Below, piece by piece: positions 1 through 11,602 of a stretch of 64,000 nt of DNA. How positions within the stretch are numbered: position 1 is the stretch's first letter; each line of letters starts with the position of its first letter. The translations under genes were made by a program, and so were the position numbers. Origin of the DNA: Cladorhizidae sp. MBARI D1340-BT2 (taxonomy: Eukaryota > Porifera > Demospongiae > Poecilosclerida > Cladorhizidae). Under the pieces are notes generated by a model that did no database searches, had not been told where the DNA came from, and was given only the letters and a program-made list of their open reading frames with translations. Location: assembly GCA_028752905.1 (NCBI GenBank), contig JAQNBH010000015.1, positions 15,097,713-15,161,712 on the forward strand. Reading direction: 5' to 3'.

Positions 1-922
1 CAACTCTTGAGGAAGACTCTAGTGAGGATTGTGGCATCCATGCTTACCTGGGTGAGCCTTCTTGCAAATATAGATTTAAGTAAGCTAGCCACAGTAGTTG
101 AAACTGTTGGAACGCAGATCGATGAGCTAAGCACAGCCAAAAGTGATGGCTTGGTCTCTGACAAGGAAGGCATGGATGAAGAAGGCTTCTCATGTTTATA
201 TATAATTGTAGTATTAGCCTGTTAGCTGTCCAAAGGGCTGGAGCTAGTTTTACCGGGTAAAATGTGAGTAATATCTATAGCTAGCTTCCATATCCTAGGA
301 TTTTATTGTTGTTAAGATTTTATTTTTGATGTTGCCTTCCTTGCTCTCCATCTCCTCTCACAACTCAAATCTAAAAAATATTATAACAATGTCATAAGTG
401 GATAACCATATTCATATATAGGTATTTACATTAGTAAAGCTGGTCTATGTCTTGTTAAAAAGATGACTGAAAACATGTAAACAAATTATGATACAAAAAT
501 TCTATAACAAAAATAGCAATGTTGTGTACAAAAACCTGCTGTGTGGGTCAAAGTAATATGCTTGTTATATATAGTGTCCAATGCCTTACATTTGTATTTT
601 ATTGAACAACAACAAAACTGCTTGCTGAATATTTGTAGGCAATAGATTCAGCATTACCTATATGTTTTTTTAAATTCATATTTTATGGTCAATGCATGGT
701 CACAAAACCTGAACACAGTATTTATCAACAATGATACTTATCCAATACTAATAAATGGTTGCTAGGGACTGGAGTAATGAATTTCTGACTTTTTATTGAG
801 GTGATGGGCTATATATATACCGTTGAATACAAATATTTATAATTCATGAGAAAATATTTCCCTCTCATTTTATTACATGTTCAAAATTCAGAGACACACT
901 TTATAGACAATGATCGTTGTGT
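1..922. other. Non-coding, no recognised gene
   Basis: A 72-codon plus-strand reading frame at 7-225 is open to the window edge side and could be the tail of an exon, but I recognise no domain and see no flanking splice signals that settle it. The rest is AT-rich sequence with many stops in all frames. Nothing else is supported here. Confidence 0.4.
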
Positions 923-2242
923 CAGTGCTAGGCCCGAGTACAATAATTATGCTGGCATAATTTTGGCAAATATTTTAGCATAATTATGTGAACTTTGAGT
1001 CCACTGACTATTTGTGTACATTCCATTAATTATCACAACCACATGATTTATGGTGTTAAATCTAACATCATGAGTCATGATACACAATAGCGACTTGTCA
1101 GCATCCAATTATTAGCAAAGTCTTTAACCGGAGAGGAAATAGCATGTGAGTTTATCAAAGTTCTTTCCACCACATATAGCATTGAACCAAACATGCTATT
1201 GGCCAGCATGTGTGATGGAGCTTCTTCAAATGGTTGCCTTAAGATAAATTATCGGATGTGCTTTGCTTCTTCCAACACTTAACAGGGTTGGTAAACACTT
1301 TGAAGTTCCAAACCTCCTAGAGTTTATGAGTGCATGGATAACAATGTTCTCACACAGTCCTAAGGCCAAGTTAGCCTGGAAACAAAAGACTGGTCGGTCA
1401 ATGGCTTCCTATGGTGATAACGATGGTGGATCAAGTGGGAGGTAATACATCAGATAATGGTACATTACGGTGATATCGAGCCCTTTCTTTTGGAGAATAG
1501 TGATACAGCTCCAGCCTCAAACAAAAAACTTCTTACTTTCTTCCAGGACAAGCAAAAGTGCATACATTTTCAGCTGCAATTGTGGGGCGAACACTTCGTC
1601 AAAGCAACGTATTTCCTTGAAGGAGATGGGCCTCTAGCATTGAAGTGCTATGAACAAATAAACACATTCAGTACACTGTCCCAATGTTCAAGCAGTATCT
1701 CAAAAAATTGCCAGACAGATAAACACTCTTCAGCCAAGCAGATGATTCAATATTCTGGAAATTGTGGAACTGAAAAAGGAATTACCACTTTATCTGGCCA
1801 AGTGTGATGACATTGATGAGAATTTCTGTCCCAATAAATGGTGGAAGGAGAATGCTCAGGCACTTCATTATGTTTCAGCTTTTTCAAAAGCAGTGCTTGT
1901 ACAACCTACTTCTGCAGCATCAGAACATTTCTAAAGGCATCCTTCAATGAGCAGAAGACTAGCACACTCCAAGATTACATTGAAATATCCCAAATATAAT
2001 AATCGGCATTTATCACTGAACTATCCTTATGTTACAACTTAATAATCATCAACGCTGAACTTGTATTCATAGCCTATTTTTAACGATTTTTTTTTAATTC
2101 ATGAGAATAATAGGCAGGCCAAAAAAGAATAATGGGCACATTAGAATGAATAATGGGCACATTAGAATGAATAATAGGCAGGGGGGGAAAATTCAGCATA
2201 GAATAATAGGCAAATTTTTTAGCATATTGTACTCAGGCCTAG
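923..2242 (+). mobile_element. Fossil hAT-type DNA transposon with terminal inverted repeats
   Basis: An inverted repeat pair brackets a decayed transposase. The left end at 923 starts with CAGTG and continues into GGCCCGAGTACAATA. The right end at 2225-2242 is its reverse complement with 17 of 18 bases matching. hAT elements typically have short TIRs beginning CAGNG and 8-bp target duplications. I cannot find a convincing 8-bp duplication, and the outer bases of the right end have drifted, so the exact right boundary is uncertain by a few bases. Between the coding remnant and the right end (about 2105-2215) are short degenerate repeats of the motif AATAATRGGCA, two of them as an exact 21-bp tandem pair. 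The element is about 1.3 kb and is not autonomous. Confidence 0.6.
1100..1985 (+). pseudogene. hAT-like transposase C-terminal part, broken
   Basis: Reading frames 1263-1445 and 1457-1807, and then a third frame to about 1985, read as successive pieces of one protein. The pieces include a block around MVHYGDIEPFLLENSD, a block around GEHFVKATYFLEGDGPLALK, a block around AKCDDIDENFCPNKWWKENA, and a final PTSAASE followed by a stop where the hAT dimerisation motif (SAASERxFS type) is expected. The order matches the C-terminal half of a hAT-superfamily transposase. Several frameshifts and stops mean it cannot be expressed as a transposase. It lies inside the terminal inverted repeats at 923 and 2242, which supports the assignment. 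Family recognition is from memory of related sponge-type elements. Confidence 0.6.
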
Positions 2243-2245
2243 TCA

Positions 2246-3965
2246 GTGCATCATAGAGACACTTATACCATCATTTGTCTAGCACGACTGAGATCCTACA
2301 ATTCTCCATATCTAGTCGATGGCATGTCCTCCGAGAACAATTATTTCACACACACATACTTCTTATAAACTGAATACGTCTTTGTATATGGTAATGGATT
2401 ATTGTAAGCAACCAAAAGTGATGCCACAAACCTGACAGCACAGCTATTTAGTCTTGCCCACATAATTATACAATGCCCAACATTTATATTTCAAACAAGC
2501 TGATAGCATTAGCTTAGTTTTTTTCAATGTCTCCAAAGTGCATCTCTGTATCTTCAACTTGTAATAAAAAATAAGAAGGCGGGGTCACAAATTGAAATGG
2601 AGTGAGAGGTAAGGTACTTAAATAGACCAGCTAGGACCAAAGAAAGTCATATGACATGGACAAGATTCATTACGTGTCTGATTGCTATAGCTAGTGTGGA
2701 ACCACAGCAGCATATCACACATATATACATGATGAGCATGATTTCATGTGCATAGACTCGAGAGTTCACATGCAGCAAGCAGGTAGCTCCAGTGCATCCC
2801 AATTGAAGCACTGATTCTCATGTGTGAGGTGGATATAGAGTGTCTCCTTCACAAGAGATCCCTCCAATAATCATCTGTTATCACTGAGTGAAATATTACA
2901 CGCCTTGCCATTTAAAGCTCACACTTGTATATTCTCATTTTATCGTAAAAAGCACTTCTTTCACTGGAACAAAAGTTGTCCAATATAACCAAGACCATTG
3001 GCCAGGTGATCCACCTTCACTCTTCAGCCTGACAAGCTATGTGGGACCACAGCTGAAGGATTATTTGATTGGTCAAAGTTAGAACCAGTGTCACTGTTAT
3101 TTGACTTTCTTAACGATCATGTCAATTTCATGGACCATACCTGCGTAAATCTTCGCATTTTATTTATTCAGGTTTTATTTTAACCACGGTATACATTATC
3201 ACAGTATCAAACTTTTTGAAGTTATTGAAAATTGCACATTGTTTATTGCTATTAATTTACATGCATGATTATCACAGTATCAAACCTTTTACAGTATAAT
3301 GAACTGTAACAAGATTGCTGAAATATATTATTATAGGATAGGTGGGCTAGTCAGTTATGGCATTCAGTATATAGTATATATCTTGTAGCTGGGACCTGTA
3401 CTGTCAAGTCTGAAGATATAATTAGTTTTCTACAACAGAAGAGCCTGTTGTCATCCCACAAGGTTTACACGGCATGTGGTTCTGCTATACAAGCAGAAAC
3501 GTGGAGTCATTGAAGATAAGTACAGGTAAAATGTGATATGTATTATATATATATAATACATATTTGGTCATCAATGCATAATCAATGCTTCAATAGGTAG
3601 CGGTGTATAGACACCACTCACAGATAATCAGTCTCCTTGAGGGAGTAGTCTTTTTTTTATAATACGAAAATCCCTCTCGAAAAAATTCATAGTGCTCATG
3701 TATCGATGGAGTTATAAATACTCAGTCACTCAGGAGGCTGAAGTTAGTATATAGGTCATTTGCAATTGCCAATGGCTTAGGGAGATCTGTAGCTGGAGAC
3801 TTCTCAATCATAATGACCTCATGTTTAGGAGCTCCTGTGCATTGCCGAGTCATGCTTCAAAAGGTGCTTGTCCTGTTCTTGTGTTTTTTAAATATCAGAT
3901 TTCATTTGCTGTTTTAATTTGCTTGTTTTTACTTCCTTTTCAAAATAGCATCATCGTGGATGTGC
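2246..3965. other. Non-coding, no recognised gene
   Basis: AT-rich sequence. A 64-codon frame at 2888-3082 and a possible exon-like stretch at about 3400-3530 ending before GTAAAATG are visible, but neither shows a family I know. A short perfect palindrome of alternating AT lies around 3541-3562. Confidence 0.35.
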
Positions 3966-3969
3966 CCCT

Positions 3970-4330
3970 CGGGCTCCAGTTTGCATTTTGGGGTTGGCAG
4001 ATACTTCCCTCATACCTGCACTTGGTACACTGTATCATGGAAGTAGTGGCCAGGAGAGATGCTGCAGCCTTGCTGCCAATAATATGTGAGGTCAGGGAGT
4101 GAGGTGTGGAGCAACCAGAGGAGAGCATACACCACAGTAGGATCAATGTCGGGGATCACAGCACACCACACAAGTGAATACCTCCTTGTTTTTCAAGGAT
4201 CCAGCAACAAGTGTGCACACAAAAACATAGAAAGCTATTGGACAACAGAGTCAAAACAAAGTTCAAACAGAAACTCCCAAGCTACTTGGATGAATTTATG
4301 TGGTCAGGGGCATGGCTAACCTTCTAGAGA
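3970..4330 (+). pseudogene. Merlin-type (ISXO2-like DDE) transposase fragment
   Basis: Two overlapping frames (the end of 3821-4102, and 4086-4319) read as the catalytic part of an ISXO2/IS1595-like DDE transposase, the enzyme of Merlin DNA transposons. The visible landmarks in order are a segment MEVVARRDAAALLPII, then VWSNQRRAY where the family has a catalytic Asp in a W-S-D-x-W-A-A-Y context (here Asn, so the active site is lost), then a short loop, then KNIESYW, which carries the expected catalytic Glu region. After this the frame slips, and KLPSYLDEFMW, a typical C-terminal motif, is read in another frame. The upstream part of the enzyme is not recognisable. It is a dead fragment of one mobile element copy. 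Confidence 0.6.
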
Positions 4331-4334
4331 AGCT

Positions 4335-5755
4335 TTGCATAATTTGATAATTTGGCGTGACATTGCACTAAGATACCCTGTCTAGTTATTGTTTGCATGG
4401 ACAATTAATGGTATTGAATAACAGTAATGAATAATGGACAATTTTCACTACAAAAAAGAATTTTAAAAATGAGCGAAGATTCACAAGGTCTGGTCTCTGT
4501 GAAATTGACAAGATCCAAAAATGTTCCCAACTGGGTGTTTATTTTAAAAAAACAGTACAATAATGGTGACATGATTTTAAATAATAACGAGTCATTTTAA
4601 GGTCAACATGCAGGGTAAAGTCTCATTTCTTTTTAATCAAGGAATTTGAGAGGGATCGGCTGGTACTGATGGATGAGGTGCGCAGAATTGTAGGGGCAGG
4701 ACAGTGGCTGGATGAATTTAGAAGAGTGAGTAATGGAAAGGTGGCATTGCTTTTGGGGAAAGATGTGGAGGGAGTAAGTGATGCAGTGATGGAGGAGGTG
4801 GGCGAGTGTGTATTGGGTAGGGAAGTGGTGGCAGAGGGAGAAAGGAACTGTTGTATGGTGGTGAGCTGAGGAATGATCTTTGGTCACCTCTCGTAACTTA
4901 ATATTGTGGATAATTTTATTGTTGATTTTTAATATAGATTGTTATTAGGTTAGTTACTAAATAGTCCCACACTGTGTTGTAATATAAATGTGAAGGCCTT
5001 AACAGGCTCAGCAATATCAAGATTAAATCATAGGCCGATCCAATATAGGTACCTATTATCCTTGATTGGAACGATCTCTCGGATTACACCTTACCAGCAG
5101 GAAATATGAAAGCTTCAGGGAAAATGCTAATCTGCAGTGAGTGAAGAACGCTTGCTAATCTGTCACTACGCGAGCTGATTTTTACTCAACTCCAGCTCAT
5201 GAAAACGGACGTATGCTGAAATAACTCCACTCCTACATATGCATGGTTCTTATTCTGATCCATCAGTTGTGAAAATAAGAGAATGATTCAAAGACCTCCT
5301 GAGAAAGACAAAGGCCTGGTAATGGTAGTACACCTTCAATGTATATAGATGCAGACCACAGTTGCAAGGTAAAAACATTTTTGGCAAACTTGGATGTCTC
5401 ACTTTCTATGCCTGTATTGCAGGTAGACTGATTGTGATTGGCATCCTTGGTTGCATTAGCCTCTTTGACTAAAGTGAACACTCTGGTTATATTTTCGCAT
5501 ATTTTTTTTTTAATTTATAAACATTAAGATTTTTACAAAATATCTGAGAATTTTTCAATGCTATTACATATGAATGCATTGGTATGGCTGAGTTCTTTGT
5601 CATTTACATGAGGTACACTTTACCTGCTTCCATGTGACATATATATTAAATATATATACCAGGAAGGTCAACATTATGGTTGTTCAATTACAAGTGAAGC
5701 TGTGTATGTACTCATAACATCAAGCACACACAAAAAATTTTTAACTTTACTGATG
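4335..5755. other. Non-coding, one small unexplained reading frame
   Basis: A clean 66-codon frame at 4669-4869 is open upstream to about 4640. It is G-rich, valine- and glutamate-rich, and ends MVVS before TGA. I do not recognise it. It could be a terminal exon or chance. The rest shows nothing I can assign. Confidence 0.3.
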
Positions 5756-5759
5756 TAGT

Positions 5760-5997
5760 CATTCATTAGCTGGCTCTCAATTGTATTTAGAAGACGTGCT
5801 GTTTGCATTCATTCTTGATCATTCATTAGCTGGCTCTCAATTGTATTTAGAAGACGTGCTGTTTGCATTCATTCTTGATCATTCATTAGCTGGCTCTCAA
5901 TTGTATTTAGAAGACGTGCTGTTTGCATTCATTCTTGATCATTCATTAACTGGCTCTCAATTGTATTTAGAAGACGTGCTGTTTTCAACATTTTTGG
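5760..5997 (+). repeat. 60-bp tandem repeat, about 4 copies
   Basis: Three 60-bp units starting at 5761, 5821 and 5881 are identical, and a fourth from 5941 diverges after about 45 bases. The unit length is a multiple of three, so an 86-codon frame (5781-6041) runs through it, giving a repeated peptide around LYLEDVLFAF. I treat this frame as a by-product of the repeat, since nothing upstream or downstream looks coding. Confidence 0.9.
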
Positions 5998-7905
5998 ACA
6001 CACAAATAGTTGTTTTATGGACAACCAAGCAGGGAGTATAATTAATTATATCATCACCCAAGTACAGGAGCAGACAAATTCAACTAGAGTAGTAAATGCA
6101 GCATTGTGGGTGTGGGTGTGGGATTGCAGCCATAGCTCTGCCTGTGTATGCTGACCACATCTTCTTCTTTTTTATCAAGAAATGGCTCCGCTGCTGCCTT
6201 GCTGGTGGCAAGGAAGAATATTATGAGTAATAAAAAATTACAATATTACAGAAGTTGTGCCTTTACTTCGTTGGGAAGAAAAATTGCACCCACAGATGTG
6301 GATCATGAGGTGTGTGCTCAAAGCAACCCTCTCTGCTTAGATATCAGCATGTTCCTATCCAAGACATGCACTATATATCTCGAAAGGCTTACGTCATGGA
6401 GTGCTGACATCGGCGAGATACCGACAGATGACGAAACTTACAAGTGCATGTCACTATCCTCTGTTGAAGGAAACGTGTCTATGAATATGTCAACCAAATG
6501 AAAGAGACAATGCAGTGATGAAGGAGAGAGAAGCGTCTCACATAAAAGTGAAGACCCAGATGAAATCTGACTACAATCTGGTGTGCACAACAAACTTGAG
6601 AAAATCCCTCCAGCAAAGTTCATCCTTGGACAATGCAAAATTTTAAACAAAGCTCAATACTTGTATGAATCTGAGCTACAGTCACATAAGTGTATCGAAT
6701 CAACTTATCAGTGCAAGAATATATCTATGAGGTTTAGCACTATGAAGATATAAAGAAGCTGGACAATTTTAGTGGCAAAAGAATTATATAGAGTATATAT
6801 ATGGGGAGGGGGGGGAAGGTTAGCACTCTCAAATTGGGTTGATCTGTATTTCATAAAGGACGGGTTCTTACATGTCCCAAAATACTTATATATATCTCAG
6901 CTTGAGATGTCTTTTATTGATCAAGAATGGCATTGGAGATAAAATTATTACGAAAGTTCTGTGGGGGAGATAAATGAAAATAGAGAGAACCTTGAAGATG
7001 AATTATTCACACTCCCAGCAGGCAGTTCTCTTCACAGCCAGTCTTTTCACAAGCACTCTTTCATTTAATTAAGATGAAGATGGTGGGAGAACAATATGTA
7101 TGTGCAGCAGTTTGGAAAGTAGGTGTGGTGTGTGGTACATGGAGGTAGGGAACAAGTTCAGGTTGTATATATGTATGAGCTGTTACTAATTCGCATGGTT
7201 GGATGGTTACTGTCAGAAGTAGGGCTAGCATACATCTTCTGAAGGAAATCATGCATGCCCGACAAGCCTTCTTGTATTATAATAAAGTGCTATTAGTGTG
7301 ATCTCAGTACATGATGTAACCGTGATTCAAAAATGACAATCCACACTAGAATGATTCTGACTTGTGTGCTTTCTTACTTAGACACATTTTATATAGCACT
7401 CACTCATTTTGTAGAGTAGGGCAATTTCAACTGTCTCAATCAGGCAGGCACTCAGATTTGAGTACCCCCACTTTGACTGCATGTAACTTTAGCAGAGTTA
7501 TATATACCTATCCAACATTTTAGAGAACACACAGAGAAATTTATATTTTGAGCTATAGCTATAGTTCACACAGTGAAGTCTATGGAGTTCCAAATTCGTT
7601 ACCACAAGGTTTTGTCAGTATTTTATAATTTAGACCCTCCTTCACATGAACATAAGTCGACTTTAATTATTTTTTAAAAATCAACTTGTGTTTGTATTGC
7701 TCTCTATCAATCACAATAGCCACTCAAGGATTTGATGCTGGAAAGTACTGTTTCTCAGAGGGTTGACATTCCAACCTGCAGTTCCAAAAGAAAAACATGT
7801 ATATATAGCAAAACAAAATTACTATTAGAAACCACTGAATGGGTGGGATATAAAATATGAATCAAGACCATACTATGAATATATGCAAAGATTATAATAA
7901 AAACA
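5998..7905. other. Non-coding, unassigned
   Basis: A 117-codon frame at 6148-6501 and a continuation in other frames to about 6700 give protein-like text, but I cannot place it in a family. It may be another element remnant. The stretch 7413-7650 belongs to a dispersed repeat described separately. Otherwise nothing is seen. Confidence 0.3.
7413..7650 (+). repeat. Diverged dispersed repeat, copy 1
   Basis: This stretch aligns collinearly with 46431-46700. Both have AGAGTAGGG near the start, then a TTTGAGT-GCATGTAAC-type block, then a TACC-TA-ACATTTTA block, then GTGxAGxATCT/GTGAAGTCTATGGAGTTCCAAA, and then CGTxACCACAAG. No coding capacity is visible. It is probably an old non-autonomous mobile element. 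Confidence 0.45.
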
Positions 7906-7909
7906 CCTG

Positions 7910-8300
7910 GTTAGCCGTGGTCAGGCAGGTCTTGAGATAGTTCATCAGTGATTCTTGAGAACTTTGACCAGTCTTCTTCTTAAAGTTCCAATGCTTCATG
8001 TGGAGACTATTGATGGTGAAACTCATCTTGCTATTGATGACAATTGGACAGTGTCCAGATCAAAGAGATCATGGACCATGCAAGATAATGAGAAACCTGG
8101 TTGGCAGAGACAAAGGATAAATCTGGACTGGATCAGGAGTTGTGAGGGTCGAAAAGAAAGTTGGAAGATCCTTGGTGGAGATTTTGTAAATCAGCCCAGT
8201 CAAGAGAAGCTTATTGGTTCAGGTCACCCCATTTGACATTTTTACTGTTGAAATCACCACAGACAAATGAGGAAGCCCTCGAGAGACTGGTGTTCAAAGA
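7910..8300 (-). pseudogene. Non-LTR retrotransposon endonuclease domain remnant
   Basis: On the minus strand, two interleaved frames give the landmarks of the apurinic-type endonuclease (exo/endo/phosphatase fold) of non-LTR retrotransposons. In order they are a VVISTVKMSNG segment where the family has a GDFN motif, SSPDLSFVSANQ, LAWSMI, then GHCPIVIN where GSDHxPI is expected (the catalytic Asp is lost), and finally HMKHWNFKKTxWSKF, which resembles the linker after the domain. Frameshifts and stops interrupt it. The reverse transcriptase part is not seen downstream, so this is a fragment. The clade (L2/CR1/RTE/Jockey) cannot be told from this. Confidence 0.5.
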
Positions 8301-8779
8301 GTACTGCTGGTGGTTTGTATGCTATTCAGTGTATAAGGCTGGCTGAAGCGAACCTATCGAGCATGAATGTTACCTTCTTTAGTGAAGGAGGCAATTCCAT
8401 TTTTCTTGGCAAGTGTGAAAGAAATCAGGTCAAAGCATAAACTTCTGTTCATCCTCAGCGTATGTTTCTTGCATTGACGTTATTGATCTTGACAATGTGC
8501 TGGATGGGATCACACTTAGCATGGGTGTGTTAAAGTTGCAGGGTTCATCCTGAAAGGGTCACGTATTCCCTCCGTCTTGTTCCTGGTTTTCAAAGATGTT
8601 ATCAAGAAGATGTTCAGTTGAGTGATTTAGTTTGCTTTCTTTTCAGCTTCTAGTTGCCATTTTCAGTTTGTCTAGGGTCACTGATGAGCAGATAAACAGC
8701 TTGTTTGGAGTTATTAATGCAACCCTAAGTCCCAACATTATTAGGGAGGTCCACTGTTTGTGTATGGTGAGTGTGTGTA
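8300..8779. other. Non-coding, unassigned
   Basis: No recognised coding sequence or RNA. This stretch separates the minus-strand endonuclease remnant from the plus-strand DIRS-like remnant. Confidence 0.35.
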
Positions 8780-9177
8780 TGCTCCAGTGCATCTGCCAAC
8801 CACAGACATCTTGCAGTGGCTGGAGAGCTACTCCCTTATGGCAGCCACGTTCTCCAATAAGACCAGAACTATTTGCCTACCAGACTTATTATCAAGGAAC
8901 TAGGAGGCGTCGCATATGACTGCTTGACTGGCAGTTCCAAAGGGAGGCATTAGCAAAGAATGGTTCAAGACAGACTCCAAACTGTGCAATGAGGCCTTCA
9001 AGGGTAGAGCCCGGTTCATACCGCGTTGTGCCTTTTATCTCCAAAAAGGCCATGCCACCCAGTAATTCTTGGCGGCTTAATGAGGGGGAGTGCAGCTGCA
9101 AGCAGTGAGAGTCGCCACAAGCAGGGGGCATCTACTGCCACAACCAAGCCCACAGCAGGGCAGCTCCTGGTCACTGC

Positions 9178-9402
9178 TAGCTTGGCCACCAGCCTCATGC
9201 TGTAGGGCCCAAGGTAATAGCTATGATAGTCGGCATCTACCGATTGTTGGACAATTGTAATATTGTTGCTATTATGTTCATGCGGTCACTGCTATATAGC
9301 TTGGCCACCAGCCTCATGCTGTAGGGCCCAAGGTAATAGCTATGATAGTCGGCATCTACCGATTGTTGGACAATTGTAATATTGTTGCTATTATGTTCAT
9401 GC
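9178..9402 (+). repeat. About 105-bp direct duplication
   Basis: The segment beginning AGCTTGGCCACCAGCC at 9178 recurs at 9298 with essentially no differences for about 105 bases. Just after it, a 33-bp segment beginning TATGTTCATGCATATT is also doubled (about 9390-9460). Confidence 0.85.
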
Positions 9403-9630
9403 ATATTATTCTTGTTCGTGTTGAATTATGTTCATGCATATTATTCTTGTTCATGTTGAATAGTTAATGCGGAAATGATTAATAGGAGCTCCGCCCAGTG
9501 GGTGTGATGGTCCACCCGGGCTTCAGTAAACTGTCTCGTAAGTGACCTGTGCATTGCGTGGTCATTGCACACAGGGTGGGCACTATTGCACGAGTAATGC
9601 ATTCAACCTCCTCTGCCTGGACTACTGCAG

Positions 9631-10122
9631 GTGAACAGATTTAGGATCATCCCAAAGGACCATAATAACGGGAAGTTGAGGCCGACAATCAACCTTTCAT
9701 TTCCCCTAAGGTCGGAGTTAAATGACAGCATCCATACCTCACTATGTTCTCTCAACTACATGGTGGACCAGGTAGCTGATGCTAGGGTAAGACTGGGAGA
9801 AGGGTCTTTACTGGCAAAAATGGATATCGAGCCAACCTACTGGCTCGTCCCCGTCACCTCCAAGACTGTCCCCTGCAGAAAGTCAGGTTGGAGGGGAGAA
9901 TCTCTATAGTGCCAGTTGGGCTTCGATCCACGCCCAAAATGCTGGCAACACCCTCAGTTGGCACCTGCATGCTCTGCCTCAATGACTTTGTGGTGATTAT
10001 TGGACCTCCAGACTCCACTGAGTGTCAGGAGACTAGGGCAACTCTTGAACATGTATACAATGGACTTAAGGTGCCAGACACTTGCCTGATCTACTTGGGC
10101 ATTGAAAAATCAACACCATAAC
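9631..10122 (+). pseudogene. Reverse transcriptase fragment, frameshifted
   Basis: The frame 9631-9909 gives RT palm and finger motifs in order: FRIIPKDHNNGKLRP, then a LCSLNYMVDQVAD segment, then GSLLAKMDIEPTYWLVPV, which corresponds to RT motif A (D-I-E-x-A-Y; the first catalytic Asp is kept). A frameshift near 9890 leads into 9888-10121 with GLRSTPKM (motif B region), then CLNDFVVIIGPP where the Y-x-D-D box should stand (here L-N-D), then LEHVYNGLKVP and TCLIYLGIE. Broken frame and altered catalytic box show it is dead. DIRS-like affinity is my best reading; another retroelement clade is possible. Confidence 0.7.
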
Positions 10123-11143
10123 AGGTGAATTCATCTTCCTGCTGAAAAGCTGCAACACCTGCAGTCAGACATTCTTCAGTGTGAAAGACTCCACTCCCAC
10201 TGTTAGGAACATTCATGATATTCTCATTTCCCTCAAATTCAAACACACCTGCTAGCCAAGCTGCATAAAATATTATCTTACTTCACTTGTATTTCAACAG
10301 AACAATGAAATGAAGGAGCAATACAGAACAGATCTTTCACCCATCTATATAGAGAAAGTTAGTCATTGGTAACTTCAAATACATGTACGTCCATGCTGTT
10401 ACTGATCACCGCTAACACCTGTGCCAACTATACACTCGACAACTTTTTTGTTCCGTTTCAACAGTACTCCAGCTCAACCAGGAACTTGGGTACATATAAT
10501 TGTCACACCATTGTCAAGCACAATCTATATCGGTGTAAATAAGCATGAATTCACTTAACATTTTACCTATATATAGATCCAGTATTTCTTGGTGTGCAGC
10601 ATGTACAAGCATCTATAATCATCGCTGCATCTGCATTAATCTCAAAGATAAGAACTTCCCTGTCATTGTTACAACTATTCATTGCTTGAGTGGATACTTC
10701 TTATGCTGGAGCATGCACGTGCATATTCTCTTAGTAGACTCCATATATACATATATTTTCCCCTATGCATAATATATAACATCAAATCATAATATACGAC
10801 AAGAGATGGATGAGGAAAAATATATAGAAAGGAGTGCTGGTGAAGTGGTGAAGGAGAGATAATCTGAAAAAGGAGAAGTGCTGCTGGAGGGGAAAGGGTT
10901 AACCGGAAATAACAACAACAATAAAGCAACAACAATAAAGAAACAAAAAATAATGGGGGAAATAAGGTTATTTAAGAGTGTTGGAGAAAGGGGAGGGGTT
11001 ATTGGAGAAGTGGTTTTGTTTCAATGGTTACTGATGGTGACGGAAGTGGGGTGGTTGGCCGTGAGTGCCTGTGGAACTGGAATGGCGAGTTTCTTGTAAT
11101 GTAGAGGAACCTGAAAGCATGTATAATACACGTTTAAAGTTAT

Positions 11144-11308
11144 TAATTAACAAGTACCCACCAGACCCGTTACACAACAATTACTAAGCACACTTCCTTC
11201 TTGCCACTTTGCTTAATTAACACCGCACGTTTTTAATTAAGAAGTACCAACCAGACCAGTTACACAACAATTACTAAGCAACACTTCCTTCTTGCCACTT
11301 TGCTTAAT
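11144..11308 (+). repeat. Two copies of a roughly 75-bp segment
   Basis: AAGTACCCACCAGACCCG at about 11150 and AAGTACCAACCAGACCAG at about 11242 begin two near-identical segments. Both run through ACACAACAATTACTAAGC to TGCCACTTTGCTTAAT. Confidence 0.85.
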
Positions 11309-11602
11309 ACTGTACTACAATTTCAAATGAATACGCCATTCAACTTTAAATGGATCTCGGAATTTTATATACCATTAAGTATATGCTCGATAACAATGGC
11401 CGTTTAATCTTGAAAATCACACTTGCATTATCATGAAGCTGACACTAGTGACATGCATTCATTTCAATGAAGTAAGCAAGTTAGAGCCAGGAGCCTCCAT
11501 TATATTTGATAGCCAGGTTCACTAAAACTGCCAAGTTATAGACACCCTGAAAAGGGCCTAGTGAGCGCTTGCTACATGGAGGACACTCACTATTATACAC
11601 TT

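Larger units (their letters stand above)
8780..10260 (+). mobile_element. Degraded DIRS-like retrotransposon (gag-like and RT parts)
   Basis: Two collinear plus-strand remnants belong together. The first (about 8800-9060) reads, after correcting for breaks, as a gag-like C-terminal segment: SLMAATFSNKT, then WFKTDSKLCNEAFKGRA, then a knuckle-like RCAFYLQKGHATQ in which one cysteine of the CX2CX4HX4C pattern is missing. The second (9631-10180) is a reverse transcriptase. This gag-plus-RT pairing with no aspartic protease visible fits DIRS-type elements. No tyrosine recombinase or terminal repeats were found. A 120-bp offset direct duplication (9178-9402) lies between the two parts. Confidence 0.5.

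Noticed and set aside
4669..4869. 66-codon valine/glutamate-rich frame as a gene
   Set aside because: Clean but short, with no domain and no clear splice acceptor upstream. Left as unassigned.
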